Positions 39,215 to 53,071 are shown, counted from the first letter of the stretch. The stretch: DNA of 64,000 nt from Warburgia ugandensis (GCA_035236585.1 CP141128.1:33710684-33774683), one strand, 5' to 3'. A program made the numbers and translations. Notes: generated from the letters alone by a model not told the origin.

Positions 39215-40285
39215 CCTTCCTATGGAGGAGACATCCTTTTCTTATGGTGAAAGAGTGGTTTTTGCTTGGATTTTGGGCTAGTTTTAAAGATTTTTCCTAT
39301 CTTTCATAGGGTAACCTAGTATTTATGTGTGGCGAGGATTAAAGAAGGTCAAATTGAAGGTCTAGGATGCGGGAAAAGGATGGACACCAAATAGGAAAGT
39401 GGGGGGGAAGTAGTTGGCTATCTTAAGATGGGAGGTAGGTGGGAGACACCACATTTTTAGGAAGGGCATCACCCCCTTCTAGAAAAGGTTAAAGGCCTAT
39501 TTTTTAAGAAAGTGGGTGCAGAAAGGTTAAGAAAGTGGTGGGATGTGCTAGGTGGAGAAATTTGATTGGTTGGGCAGTTTCTTAAGAGGTGGAAGGAGTG
39601 AGAGTTTTGAAAATTCGTAGTGCATATTAAGGGTGAGGTGAAAATTAAGGAAAAAGTGAAAAAAAAAACTCTAAAGATTGGTTGCTTTATCCCATTGGTC
39701 CACATTTGGACTTATTCTAATAGATTTTCCATTAATTATCTTCAAAATAACTCATGGATAACTCTCTTGAATCTCATCTAATCCTAGCCTTTGATTTAGC
39801 TTAGCTTGGTGGCTTAGATGGCTAACTTTGAAGGCTCCACTAGATAAGATCCATGGCTGACTTACAAATCTCCCTAGGCTTGTTTTCTTGGCTTCAACCC
39901 TTGGCATGAGTGGCTTGTTTGGTTTGTCTTGAATTCCTTAGCTTACCACCTTCTGTCATGGCTTACATGGTTAAGGTGGCTTAAGTGGTTTCCATGCAAA
40001 GGTGGAGGGAATGCATTGCTTACTTCATGGGCCTACTTTGGCTTTATGTTGAAGTGATGATTTTGAGGGTTTGACTCAATCTTTCAATCTTGCTCTTCAA
40101 TTTCACCCCAATCGTTCTCGGCCATTGGATCAATATCTTACTTCTTACAAAAAATGAAAAATGAAAAATCCTAATTAAATTCTAGAGCAACACATTTAAT
40201 CACATACTTACTTTGTACTAGCTTTTGGACTTAGAAAATAATAAAATCTTAGATTATTAGGTCAAAAATGCATGTGTTATGAATT
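39215..40285 (-). repeat. Athila-type LTR fragment, minus strand
   Basis: Closely matches 32745-33850 of the element E LTR, from ccttcctatggaggagac to gtcaaaaatgcatgtgtta, including the ggcatcacccc and tgggcagtttc segments. It is the part of an Athila-type LTR lying right of the inserted chromovirus-like LTR. No gene. Confidence 0.7.
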
Positions 40286-41735
40286 CTTATCTAAAACAAG
40301 ATTTAAATCAACTAAAACATTCATAAATATTGTGCAAGATTCAAAACATAAAACATGAACAAACTGGATTTTATTTGAATGAAAGATGATTACAATGATG
40401 GTGTGCATCATTCAAGGAGTGTGTGCACCATTTAAAGAATTAAAATACTTAAAAACTTCTTTTACTTACAATCATTAATCCTAAGATAGCATGTGTATGC
40501 TTAAAGGAAGAATCCAAAGGAGAGAGAGTGAAAGAAGGTAACAAAAGTAAAGTCATTTAAGTAATCTAAGGACCCTACTCACTTGATCTAAAGATCACTA
40601 TCTCTTAGTAGTAACAACCAGAGATTAATGATCTTTAGAAACAAGGATCTAAGGCTAAAATTAAAAGGCAAATAACATGAAGATTAAGGAACATGACAAG
40701 AAGAAATAGCGTCAACCAACAAGCATAATCAAAGAATAATGAAAACTAGAGAAAGAAAATGACCTTTAACAAGCCAAAGAATGAAGAACAAGCAATATGT
40801 TGTGGAAGGAGGCATGGAGAGAAGGTTGCTCTGAGGAAGAATGAGTGGAGGATTCAAGGAAGAGGATAGAAGGATGAAGACACCTCCTTCAAAGGAGGGA
40901 GCAATCTCCCCTTCTCCAAAATCTTTTTACGTGAAAAACCTACCCTCCTTTTTCTGTTTTGAGCACTTCTTAACTTGCTTATGGGCGATCTTAAGGTGGA
41001 GAATAGGGAAAACCTAAGGTTTATGATCATCCTCTAGATCTAGGTCAGCATGTGTATTTAATTGAGGGCAAGGTGGGAGGCATCGCCTTTTTAGGAAGGG
41101 GGCATCTCCCTCTTTGTAGAAATCATGGAAACCCATTGTCAAATATCTTCTAAATAAACTTTAAAAATTCATGGATATTTGCTTTAGATTTTCCTCCAAT
41201 AATGGCCTTCCATGTAGCTTAGCTCATGTGGCTTGAAGGCTTACTTTAAGAGTTCATTTGGCTTCTCTTCATGGCTTGCTTTAGGGGCTCTTTTGGCTTC
41301 ACTTGGTGGATGAACCCCTTGGGTTTGATGGCTCGCTAGGCTCTAGCTTGTTGCCTTCTTCATGGCTTGTATGGCTTAGGCGACTTGAGTGAGTCCCATG
41401 TAAAGGTGGTGGACATTGCATGGCTTGTGCATGGGGCTACTTTAATCTTCTTTGACTTCTCCAATTCCATCTTTTGCATGCCTTAAGATGATTTTGATCC
41501 TTGATCTCACTTTGGATTTATGACTTTTAGGCTTTACTTTGATATTTTGATCTTGATCTTCAATTTCTTCTCGATCAATCTCTATCGTCAGATCATCATC
41601 TCGACTCTTACAAAAAATAAAAGCTCTAATTAAATCCTAAAAAATATGATTACTTACATATTTATCTTCGATTAGCCTCTAAACCTACAGAATATCAAAC
41701 TTTAGAGTTATTAGTCAAAAAATACATGGGTAATG
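40286..41735 (-). repeat. Second, more diverged Athila-type LTR copy, minus strand
   Basis: The right part (about 41040-41720) repeats the order of blocks of the element E LTR: gggcatctccct, ccttccatgtagcttagct, the gatcttgatcttcaat stretch and a final agttattagtcaaaaaatac. The left part (40286-41030) aligns only in patches. No gene seen. Confidence 0.5.
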
Positions 41736-42143
41736 GCATGTAACTAATAAACCTTGGTCAATTTGAAATAAGAGGAGCTGTCTAGAATTAAGAAAGAATA
41801 AGTTACCCTCAATCTAGTAAAACACTAATTGGTTGAGAAATATAATAAGTGCATAAAAGGTTAACAAATTATCTAACCCTAATAAAAATTGTAAGTAAGA
41901 TAAGGATGATCTGGCAAGATCCAAGAGGGATCTTGAATGATCAAAAACAACAAAATAAAAGAAATACAATGTAGAGTATATTATTGTTGTGTGATTTTAC
42001 TTATAGTATAGATTTATTAGCTTAGAATGTTTGAAACCTTGATCATATATGATTCAAGGAAAATTAAGGCATCCTTCATAGGACAACCCAAATACATGTA
42101 GAAAGAATACTTGTATAAAGGGATAACTTTATACTTATGGTTT
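41736..42143 (+). repeat. B-like LTR fragment, plus strand
   Basis: Follows element B LTR positions about 750-1130: aaaccttggtcaatttgaaa, the aacactaattggttg segment, the gcataaaaggttaacaaatt segment and gtaagataaggatgat. It is cut at 42143 by the minus-strand LTR beginning at 42144. Confidence 0.7.
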
Positions 42144-45100
42144 TGTGGCGACCCGGGTTTTTAAAACACACTTTAATAAATTTTTACAAAGGTAGGGCCT
42201 TGAATTTAAAAAAAATTAAAAATACAAATAGTGGAAAATAGTTTCTTTGAAATTAATTTGTCAAAAACCATAGTGCCACCTCAAATTACATATCATACAT
42301 AGATTTTTGTGTAAAATAAAATTTCTATTGAATATCAATGGAAATACTTTTATTAAAATCAGGATTGAACTAGTGGTTCACATACACAGCCCCGGTAGTC
42401 ATTACATACGTTGTCCAAATATTACAATCCAAATTACAAAAAAATCAATACAATCTTCCTCAGAGTAAATACCTTGAGCCGTAGTTCGGTGATGATTATC
42501 CACAAGTCTTCAGCTTTCAATCTTCCTTAATAATATCTGAGTTATTGTAAACATTCAAACATTTACAATATCTCAGCAAGCTGTGCTTGGTAGGGGATTT
42601 AAGAAATATATCTCAAAATCGACAGCTCATTATATCCATGATATAAATCAATTTATACAATTGGATAACCATGTTATCCTTCACTCATCATATGAATTAT
42701 ATGTATATATTACATATAAATAAAACCACTAAAAATCATGAATATAGTCAATATCGTCAATAATATCTCATTTCCAAACTGATTTCAATATTAACACTGG
42801 ATGTTAATATATAATCATACCGTATTGGGAATCATCCTCCAATACGACATCGGTAATAACTTTTATCGAGCATCTTATCATGCCATAAAATAAGGCATCT
42901 CATCATGCCATAACATAAGGCATCTCATCATGCCATAACATAGGCACCTCATTATGCCATAATCAATTACACCATAATGCAAAATACTAAAGGACTACCA
43001 TGCTTGTAGTCTTAATCCGTATAGCGTACTTAGATAACTACTTAAAAACTCCACTGATACCACAGTAAAAAATACAGATCCACGTTTGTATGGGGGGAAC
43101 CATGGCTGTCACAGTGGCAACCTTCCCATAATTGCCTCACCTGATGTTTTGCCTCTCTTAGGGCATGGTATTATCATCATAATCAGTTTTTAGAGAGCGG
43201 GTTGCCAAACCCTCACAACTCTCCTAGCATTGACCTCCCCAAGCATAAGCTTATCTTAAAACAAAATCACAAGCGGCTATGCTTGTATGGAAAACAATAT
43301 TTCAATACTTACAGACTATGTGTCTGGTTATAATAGGGCATGCCTATAACTTCTTTCCTTAAGATTTGGGGGTCCAACTTATATAGTTCAAATCTTCCCA
43401 TTCTATCCATTAAGTAATTTTATAATTACTTAATCAATACCTTTGTATTAATTTCAACATCATTTGGTGTCTTAAGTAATTTCATAATTACTTAATCGAT
43501 CCATTTGCATTCATTTCAACATCATTTGTTGATTCATAACAATTCCAAGGCAATTATAGTACAAAACTCATTTATCAAGATAAGATCATGTGTAAAATAC
43601 AGGTATCTTATATATTGAATATATTCTTAAGGTCCACCTACCTTTACTTTCAACCATCTATCTTCTCCTTAATCTTGATCATCATATCCTTCATGTATTT
43701 GTCAAATCATATATATACAATCATTATTCAACTCATTTAAACTTCCTAATTGTTCTTTTGATCATCCTTACATAGGATGTTTTGGATCTTGTTCTTGGAT
43801 CATATTGATCAAGGGTCTAATCTATTGATCTACATTTGAATCTAATATTTATACTACAAAACATACATACAATATTATGATTCTTATTATTCTTGATCAT
43901 TCAAGGTCTTCTTATAGATCTTGTTTGATCTTTGATTATCTTAATTACCATTTTTATTAGGATTAAATAGTTTACTATCCTTTTATGATCTTATTATTAT
44001 TCAACTAGTTAATGTTTTACTAATTGAAGATAATTTATGCACTTCTAATTCTAGATAGCTCCTTCTTCATTTAGAATTAACTAAGGCATACCAGTTAAAA
44101 GCTACTCACAGAATGGTTAATTCGATCCTCATGTAAGGAGGCATTTAGACCTCATAAACATCGTAAGAAGGTGGGGGAAGAGCGAGGTTCTATTAGAGAA
44201 CCCCCTTAACCACCATGTTCAGCATTTAGTGGGGTAACCTTAGCTCAACCTTTATAAGGTTCCTATGAGCATTAAACCCTAAGTACTCTTACTATTTGAT
44301 TTTAATTAAATCCATGAACATTTAGATGTCATTCACAGGGTTTATTATTCTCCTAATTTGGGCCAAGGAAATGACATTCCTTATATTGTCCTACTAACTA
44401 TAGCCCTTACTATCATTAAGTCCATGTCCATATTCTTTGTAAATGTTCATCAATATTTATTTTCATTTAATTACATTTTTCATGTAATTTACATAACATG
44501 AACAATTAAAGCATAAATAAATAAATCTAATAATTAAATCTACTAAGCAAATAAAAGAACATTTACAATAGAATTTAATAATTCACATGCTCATTTGAAT
44601 ACATTATATTTATTCATTTTGATCAAATGATCATATTTTGATTTCTATTCATTTTTCATCCCATTAAGGGTTTAGATCTTGATATTTGATTTTTATTTAG
44701 ATCTATCACATTCTCTTAATGAGATATCATCACTAGATCATTAATGCATCTCGTCATATGATCTGATCTTTCTTGGTCCAACTGATCAAGACGATCTTAA
44801 GTCAATTTATCTAAATCAAGGGCATAGATTTCAATCTATCCCAAATTAGCCATTTCAGGCCATTCATTTCTCATGATCTTATCATTAGATCATCATCCAT
44901 GTTGTTTTATAGTTTCTAATCATGCTAGATTAGTCGGATCAAGTAAATCCATGATTATTTTTAAGATTTCTCCTCCATTAAGGTTAAATTTCTTAATTCA
45001 TCCTAGATTAGTCACATCTAACTCTTGATTCCATGTTCCGTCATCACTAGATCACTGATGGATGAGAAATCCAAGGTCTGATCATGTTAGATTTGACTGA

Positions 45101-45700
45101 TCTTGAAAATTAGTATCTCTTTTTGTAATTTACAGATTTTTTATAGTGAATAAAACATAAATTTTATGTTTTTATTAGATTCTACTCTTCACTAGGAATC
45201 CAAAGCTTCTTTTTCATCTTGATTTGGAGTTAAAATGAGCTCTGAATTGAAGTTTTAAGTTTTCAATCAAAACAAGGGCCCAGATTTAATCTAGAAACAC
45301 TAATCGACAAATGATCAGCAGCCCACTCCCATTACTGGTGATTGCTAGTGTGAGGGGAGGGGTGACCTGGGATAGTCAAGACGATCTAATCTGGACCATC
45401 AGATCATCTCTTCCCCAGATCTGACCACGCTAAGAGCCCAAATTTCATACCCTAAGGTTTTTAGGCCTCAGTGTCTCATATGATGGCTCAAATCTCTTAT
45501 ATGAGCTGTGTACAACTAGTTTCCCATTAAGGTTCATTGGATCTGTTTCACCAGTGAACCAGTTGCCGATGAAGCAAATTCAACAGTGAATCGTCAGGGG
45601 TTTAGTCAAAAAACAAAGGGAAAAAGGAGGGAACCTACCTAGATCTGGTTTGGAGTAGAGAAATGAGCCGAAAAACATGGTTTGTTGCCAAATTTTGAAC
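42144..45700 (-). repeat. Chromovirus-type (B-like) LTR, minus strand
   Basis: Begins tgtggcgacccgggttttta, the reverse complement of a B-type LTR end. It then shows, in the order expected for reversed reading, the hairpin (42537-42576), the conserved block (43090-43175), the aaccctcacaactctcctag segment, and the cattcaccattgtt/gaggttctattagagaacccc segment near 44100-44230 that corresponds to element B LTR about 640-740. Past 44600 only short gatc-rich similarities to the B LTR remain and the left end of the LTR (expected near 45700 or beyond) is not clearly seen. No gene. Confidence 0.68.
42537..42576 (-). other. LTR hairpin, minus strand
   Basis: Arms ctgagatattgtaaa and tttacaataactcag on the minus strand, with one mismatch and a 10-base loop. 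Confidence 0.65.
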
Positions 45701-45999
45701 CCCTAGTTGGACATGGGTGCTTGGTCAGGGCTATCACGTAGGGACATGTGTTTCCTAAAGGAAAACAATGTGAAGCCTTGGGCCGATGAGGGCGGACCAA
45801 AAGAAGGTTGGCAGGCTTCTAGGCTGGGGTGAAGGATAGAGAGTTAGTCCCACATCGCCTGGGAAGAGAAAACTAGGCTGCTTATAAGAGTTCAGGAAAC
45901 TCTAATGGTCACAATGCATTTTTCCTAGAAAATCAAAGAATAATAAAGCTGTGAGGAGTATAAGGGCAACCAAATTAGGCAATATTATGACTGTTGGAA
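45701..45999 (+). other. Boundary segment with promoter-like motifs
   Basis: About 300 bases between the minus-strand LTR and the satellite. It contains tagtcccacatcgcctggga (about 45846) followed by gcttataagagttc, a pairing of a TCCCACATCG motif and a TATA-like box that is common in promoters of small plant LTR elements. No partner LTR is visible, so it may be a fragment. Confidence 0.35.
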
Positions 46000-47300
46000 C
46001 CTTGGGATGTTATACTTTAAGAGCTGTGAATACCCATGGCACAATGTCAAAACATTACATGTCCTTGGAAGTCCCTGGCACAATGTCAAATCATTGTCAG
46101 TCTCAGGATGTTTTCAAACACAATATCTAAACTTTTCAAGCCATTGGATGAATCTTGGCACAATTTCTAGGTAATTTTCTTAGAAGTCACAAGACACAAA
46201 GTTCAAAGAATATGTCCATGGAAGTCCTTTAGACACAATGTCAAATCACTTTGAGTGCTTGGATGTTCCCAATCACATTGTCTAAGCTTTTTAAGAAGTT
46301 GGATGGTCCTTGGCATAACGTGTCAGTAATTTAAATGATATGATCCCAAGGCACATTGTTGAAACAATACATATCCTTGGAAGTTTCTAAGCACAAACTC
46401 AAATCACTTCGAGGCTTGAGATGTTCTCTAACACAATGTCTAGTCTTTTTTAGCTGTTGGGTGATCCTTGGCACAATGTTCAGGTAACTTAAATGCTACA
46501 AAGTCCCAAGTCACAATGTTTAGATAATACATTTTCTTAGAAGACTCTAGGCACAAAGTCAAATTGCTTTGAGTCCCAGGATGTTCCCAAATACATTGTC
46601 TAAACTTTTCAAGACATTGGATGATCCAATTGGCATAATGTCTGAGCACTTTAAGTGATGGGAAGACCCATGGAACAATGTCAAAACTTTACATTTCCAT
46701 CGAAGTCCTTAGGCATAAAGTCATATCACTTTGATAGTCATAGGATAATCCCAAATAGAATGTCTAAACTTTTCAAATTGTGGATGATCTTCGGCACATC
46801 ATTCAAACTAGTTAAGCACTAAAAAGTCCCAAGGCACAATTTTAAAATAATAGATGTCCTTGGAAGTCCCTAGGTATAAAGTCAAATCACATCAAGTTTT
46901 AGGAAGTTCCCAAACAAAATGGAAAAACCTTTTAGGCCATTGAATGATCCTTTTGGTACAATGTATGATCACTTTAAGCTCTTGGAAATCTCATGACACA
47001 CTGTCAAAGCATTACATGTCCATATAATTCCCTAGACACAAAGTCAAATCACTTAGAGTCCTAGGATTGTCCTAAACACATTCTCAAAAAATTTCAAGTC
47101 ATTAGAAGATCCTTGGCACAATTTATAGTAATTTAAATACTGGGAAGTCATTAGGACTATGGTAAAAGATTACATGTCTAAGGAAGTTTTCTAGGCAAAA
47201 AGTCAAATCACTCTGAGTATCGGGATTTTTCCTAACACAATGTCTCAACTTTTTAAGAAGGTCAATGATCCTTGGCACAATGTTGAGGTAATTTAAGTGA
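46000..47300 (+). repeat. 160-bp satellite, block 1, plus orientation
   Basis: About eight diverged monomers. The landmark aagtcaaatcac recurs near 46240, 46394, 46557, 46720, 46880, 47041 and 47199, about 160 apart. Each monomer is four 40-base blocks that each open with a version of cacaawgtc. The minus-strand frames at 46440-46649 and 47123-47308 are chance frames in satellite. Confidence 0.9.
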
Positions 47301-47984
47301 TTTGACATTGTAATGCTTTAACATTGTACCATTTGGACTTCGTAGTGCTTAACATGCTCCGACATTGTTCCATGGATCATCCATAACTTGAAAAGTTTAG
47401 ACGTTGTGTTTTGAAACTTCTTAGGATTTAGAGCAATTTGACTTTGTTTCTTGGAACTACTAAGGACATGTATTATTTTGACATTATTCCTCAAGCTTTC
47501 TAGCATTTAAGGTACCCAAACATTGTGCCAAGATCATCTAACCTTTCTAAAAGTTTAGACATCGTGTTTTGGAACTTTCCTGGACTTGATGGGGTTTGAC
47601 TTGGTGCATAGGGACATCCATGGAAATATAATGCTTTAGCATTTTAAAGTGCCTAAATAATGTGCCAAGTATCATTCAAATGCTTGAAAAATTCTGGCAT
47701 TGTGTTTGGAAACTTTCCAAGACTTGAAGTGATTTGACTTTATGCCTAGAGACTTTGAAGGACATGGAATGTTTTTACATTTGGCCTTAGTACTTCGAAG
47801 CCATAATGTGATCATTCATTGCACTATGGAACAACCAACAGCCTGAAACTTTTGACATTGTTTTTAGGAACTTCCCAAGAATCGAAGTAATTTGACATTG
47901 TGACTAGGGACTTCCAAGAACAAGTAATGTTCTGACATTGTCCCATTTGGACCTCTTAGCACTCATTGTTCTCTGACATTATTT
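47301..47984 (-). repeat. 160-bp satellite, block 1, inverted part
   Basis: From 47301 the satellite continues as its reverse complement (ttgacattgt, ggatcatcca, gaaaagtttagac, gactttg words in mirrored order) for about four monomers. The join with the plus part is abrupt, so this is an inversion inside the array. Confidence 0.88.
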
Positions 47985-49078
47985 CTTAAGTTTAATAATT
48001 TCCATGTGTTTATAAGAATGACTTAGTGCATATGATGATTTACTATGTATTGTCTCTAATTATAGAAAAACATAGAAGCATGTGATAAATATAGTGGTTA
48101 TTTTGTGACACATTTCACTTTATCAAATAAAAAATGAATGACTAAATTTAAATAGAAAATGTTAATGTTACCCAAGATGTACCGCCCAAACAAAAGAATA
48201 GATGTCATGCTCTTTGATTGGAACTTATTATATATATAAATATATATGTTAGTTGATGTTGGAAATACTTAAAAGTATGATTTTACTTTGGACTAGCTAC
48301 ATAGGCAAATTGAACTTAAAATACTTGGTTTATCCAAATTATAATATTAAGGCAAAAGGGTAATCAAACTGATGACCATGGTTGAAATCTACATTTATGT
48401 GGACATCATAATACCTTGAAAATAGTTGGACTTTACAGATGCTTCTAACATTTAAAGAGCCTGCACATTTGATACAATAACATTTGCAAGCTCAAATAGT
48501 ATGGAATGTTAATAAGTACTCAGTAACAAAGTAAAGATTTTAGACTGGCTCACAAGGTTGAACTATAGGAAGAGCTAAGAAAATAGGCTAGAAGATGCCA
48601 GACTTGTAGCTTAACAACTTAAGAATGATGTAATGATTGGTTCCAAAATAAAAAAAAATTAATACATTAAACTCATAATTTGTACTCAAGATTACAATCT
48701 AGAGGGAATAATCCTAAGGTCTTTGCAACCAAGAGATAGAATAATAATTTTGTAATCAATAGCCTTAATTAGGTTTATTTTAACCTAATTTTTTTAGTAC
48801 TATTTGTTGAAATGAGTAAGCTACTAATATGTACAACTATAAATGATTGTATTCTCATGAAATGACTCATATATAAACATAGATAGGATCTCTAAATGCT
48901 GAGGACAAATGCAATAGATATTTACAAGTGATGAACTAGAGTTATAACATGTTTGTCTTCACTAATAAAGGTTTTATCATCATTTAACTATGGTGCACAT
49001 AGCGACATAAACTTTTACTATATTGTTTAAAGATTTATCTTTTATAATCATTGCATTGGATGAAAAAGCATCATCTTG
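47985..49078 (+). repeat. Spacer repeat, copy 1 (about 1.09 kb)
   Basis: Non-satellite AT-rich sequence nearly identical to 61185-62270. It starts aagtttaataa, includes a TA-rich run and an inverted repeat attaggtttattttaaccta near 48770-48790, and passes into satellite at caagtcccaagg. No gene and no transposon termini recognised. Its identity to the other copy is far higher than that between satellite monomers. Confidence 0.88.
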
Positions 49079-52000
49079 CAAGTCCCAAGGAAAAATGTCA
49101 AAACATTACATGTTCTAGGATATCCCTAGACACAAAGTCAAATCCCTTCAGCAGTTGGATGATCCTCAGCATAATGTCCAATCATATTATGGCCTACAAA
49201 GTCCCAAGGAAAAATTTCAAAACATATGCCCTGTGAAGCCCTTGGAGTCACTTGGAGTTCTAGGAAGTTCCCAAACACAAAGTCCAAACTTTTCAAGCCA
49301 TTGGTTGATCCTTAGAACAATGTCTAGGCACTTTAACCTGTGGGAAGTACCAAGGCACAATGCCAAAACATTACATGCACTTGTATGTCTCTAAGCACAA
49401 CGTCAAATCACTTCAAGTGATGGGTTGCTTCCAAACTCATTGTCTAAACATCTAAAGCAATTGCATTATTATTAGCACAATGTCTAGGGATTTTAAATTT
49501 TGGAAGTCCCAAGGTACATTGTCAAATCAATATGTCCTTGGATGTCCCTAGGAGCAAAGTCAAATTGCTTCCAGTCCTAGGAAGTTTAAACACAATGTCT
49601 AAACTTTTTAAGCCGATGGTTGATCCTTGGAACAATGTCCCAGCAATTTAAATGCTGAGAATTCTAGATGTACAATTTTAAAGCTACATGTCCTTTGATG
49701 TCCCCAGCACAAAGTCAAAACACTACGAGTTATGGGATTTTCCCAAACACAATATATAAACTTCTAAAACTGTTGGATGATCCTTGGTACAATGTACGAC
49801 ACCATGAATGCTAGGAAGTACCAAGGCAAAATACCAAAACAACGCATGTTCCTAGAATACCTCAGGCTCAAGTCTTAAAAAGTTTGCAAACACGATGCCT
49901 AAAATTTTCAAACTATTAGAAGATTATGAGCACAAAGTCCATGCACATTAAGCACTTGGAAGTCCAAAGTCACTATATCCAAGCATTACATGTCCATGGT
50001 GGTCCCAAGGTCCAACGTCAAATTGTTTTGAGCATGTTAAGTAGTGAGAAGTCTCATGGAACAATGTCAGAACATTACATGTCCATGGAAGTCCCTAGAT
50101 ACAAAGTCAAATCAATGAATCCTATGAGGATCCCAAACACAAGGTCTAAACTTTTCTAGTTGTTAGAAGATCCCTAACCCAATGTCCAGGTACCTTAAAT
50201 ACTGGAAAGTCCAAAGGCAATATGTCAAAACTAGACTTGTCCTTGGAATTCCCTAAGCATATTTTCAAATTGCTTTCAATCCTCAGAAGTTTCCAAACAC
50301 GAGTCAATATTTTTGAAGCCGTTGGATGATCATTGGCACAATGTCTAAGCTCTTTAAATGATGGTTAGTCCCATAGCACAATGACAAACTTTTACTTGTC
50401 CTTGGATGTCCATAGAGCCAATGCAAGTCATTTTAAGTATTGGAAAGTTTTTCAAACACTGTGCCTAAACTTCTCAAGCCGTTGGGTGATTCTTAGCACA
50501 ATTTTTGGCACTTCAAATGCTAGAAAGTGCCATGGCACAATGAAGAAAGAAATACATTTCCTTGGAAATCCTTAGGCACAATGTCAATAAAAATACATGT
50601 CCTTGGAAATCTTTTGGCACAATGTCAATAAAAATACATGTCCTTGGAATTCTTTAGGCACAATGTCAAAACACTTTGAGTTCTGAAAAGTTTCAAAACA
50701 TAATATCTAAACTTTTTAAGCTGTTGGATGATCCTTGTCATAATGTCTATGCATGTTAAGCCTTAAGAAGTCCCATGGACAATTTAAAAATTCACTTCTA
50801 CTCCTAGGATGCTCCCAAACACAATGTCTAAACTTTTCAAACTGAAGGATGATCATAGGCACAATGTCTGGGCTCATTAAATGTTGGGATATCCCAAAGT
50901 CCAATATCAAAAAAATACATGCCTCTAAAAGTCCTTAGGACCAAAGTTAAATCACATCAAGTCCTAAAAAGATTCCAAATGCAACATCTAAATTTTTCAA
51001 GCCTTTGGAGGATCCCTAGGCACAAAGTCAAATCACTTCGAGCACTATGAAGTTTCCAATTACTATACCAAAACATTTCAAACCATTGGATGATCCTTCA
51101 CACAATATATTAGAACGTTAAGCATTGGGAAGTCCCATGGTACAATGTTAAAACATTACATATCTTTGAGTGCTTATGAATAAAGTCAAATCGCTTCATG
51201 TCCTGTTATGTTTCCAAACACAATTTCTAAACATTTTAAGGCATTGAATGATCATTGGAACCACTAGCATGTTTAAAGGATGGGAACTCCCAAGGTATAA
51301 TGCCAAAATATTACATGTCCATGGAAGTTCCAAGGCACAAATTCAAATCACTTGAACTACTACAATATTTCCAAATACTATGCCTAAAGTTTTCAAGCCG
51401 ATGGATGATCCTTGGCACAACATCTGGGAAATTTAAATGCTAGAAAGTCCTAAGGCACAATGCTAAAACAATACATGTGCATGGAAGTCCCTAGGCATAA
51501 AGAGCCAAATTGATTTTGAGTCCTAAAAAGATCCTAAACACAGCATTTGAACTTCTCAACTTGTTGGATGATCTTTGGCACAATGTATGAGTGCTTTAAG
51601 TGATGGGAAGTCCAAAGGTACAATGTCAAAATATTACATGTCCTTGAAAGTCCCTAGGAACAAATTTAAATAACTTCATGTGCTAGGAAGTTCCCAAACA
51701 CAATTTCTAAACTTTTTAACCAGTTGTATGATCCTTGGCATAATGTCTAAGAACATTAAGCACTGGAAAGTTCCAACTCACAATGTTCGAATACTACATG
51801 TCCATGGATGTCCCCTAGGCACAAAGTCAAATCACTATAAGTCTTTAGAAGTTCCCAAACACAATGTTTAAACTTTTCAAATCGTTGGATGATACTTGAC
51901 ACAATGTTTGGGCACACTTAGCACTAGCAAATCTCATGGTACAATGTCAAAACAATAAATGTTTTTTGAAGTCCTTACACACAAAGTTGTATCACTTCCA

Positions 52001-52658
52001 TTCTTGGGATGTTTCCAAATACAATGTTCAAATTTTTTAAGCCGTTGGATGATCAATGGCACAATGATTGGGCACTTTAAATGCTGGAAAGTGGTAGATA
52101 GTGTCAAAACAATACACAGTTAATTCTCTCGGTCTCTTGGAATGCTTCTAAACATAATGTCTAAACTTGCAAGCTATTGGATGATCCTTGACAAAATGTT
52201 TGAGCACGGTAAGTGCTGGGAAGTCCCCTAGTACAATGGCAAAACATTACAAGTCCTTGGAAGCCAAATCACTTCAAATCCTATGATGTTCCCAGACATA
52301 ATGTCTACAATGTTCAAGCCATTGAATGATCCTTGACATGATGTTTAGGCACGTTAAATGCTTGGAAGTCCCCAAGGCACTGTCAAAACAATACATGTCC
52401 TTGGATGTCCCTATGCACAAAGTGAAATTACTTCGTGTATTGGGATGTTCCAAACACAATGTCTAAAGTTTGCAAGTAGCTTTTGGCTGAAATTCCCTAT
52501 GCACAAAATCAAATCACTTCAAGTTGTAGGATGTTTCCAAGCATAATGTCTACACTTTTCAAGCCAGTGGATGATCCTTTTTGCACAATGTCTGAGCACT
52601 TTGGGTACTTGGAAGATGCATGGCACAATGTTAAAACATTACAAGACCTAGGAAGTCC
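49079..52658 (+). repeat. 160-bp satellite, block 2a
   Basis: About 22 diverged monomers in plus orientation, continuing after the solo LTR at 55387. Some monomers lack or repeat 40-base blocks (for example the repeated caatgtcaataaaaatacat segments at about 50580-50640). The frames here (49051-49394, 49926-50159, 51680-51871, 52358-52668 and others) are chance frames. Confidence 0.9.
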
Positions 52659-52663
52659 CTTGG
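52659..52663. repeat. Target site duplication of solo LTR 1, left
   Basis: cttgg precedes the LTR and is repeated exactly at 55382-55386. Both belong to the satellite ccttggcacaa motif, so the site can be restored by eye as one satellite block. Confidence 0.93.
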
Positions 52664-53052
52664 TGTGACGACTCGGGTTTTCCCATGCATTTTTAAATGC
52701 AATATCTAATTCCTAAGGCGGGATGCATACCTATTTGAAAACCATTTTACAAAAACCATGCAATGCAGTGGAAAATCTTTAGTTTTAAACTCATTTTGAA
52801 AACCCCGAGTGTCATTTACTTTCACAACAACCAAAGTAGTTTTTGAAAAACTTCAGAAATCATAGATGTTTTCCCAGGTCTATCCAGTCACAACTCACAG
52901 CCCAACTATAATTAAATACAAATACATGTCCAAAAGGTAGAGTGTTTACTTACATGTATAATTGTCTCCTTTTGATTTTTCTTGCTCATAGCATTAACAT
53001 AGGTGTCCTTTACTCGTGAATGGAGCTATCCTGAAAAATGTTAAGGATAGGG

Positions 53053-53071
53053 TGAGTATATACTATACTCA
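53053..53071 (-). other. Hairpin in solo LTR 1
   Basis: tgagtata and tatactca, perfect 8-bp arms, 3-base loop, about 400 bp from the LTR 3' end. The same arms with another loop are at 59542-59560. Confidence 0.7.

Noticed and set aside
42144-45700. Second solo LTR-type call with a target duplication
   Set aside because: The left end is clear, but the right end and a matching 5-base duplication of ggttt could not be found, so it is listed only as an LTR.
45846-45910. Cassandra-type TRIM with 5S rRNA promoter
   Set aside because: The TCCCACATCG and TATA-like motifs are present, but no 5S-like A box or C box sequence was found nearby.
46440-52668. Many 60-80 residue frames in the satellite
   Set aside because: The period of 160 is not a multiple of three, so no repeated frame can be kept, and none recurs between monomers in a conserved way.
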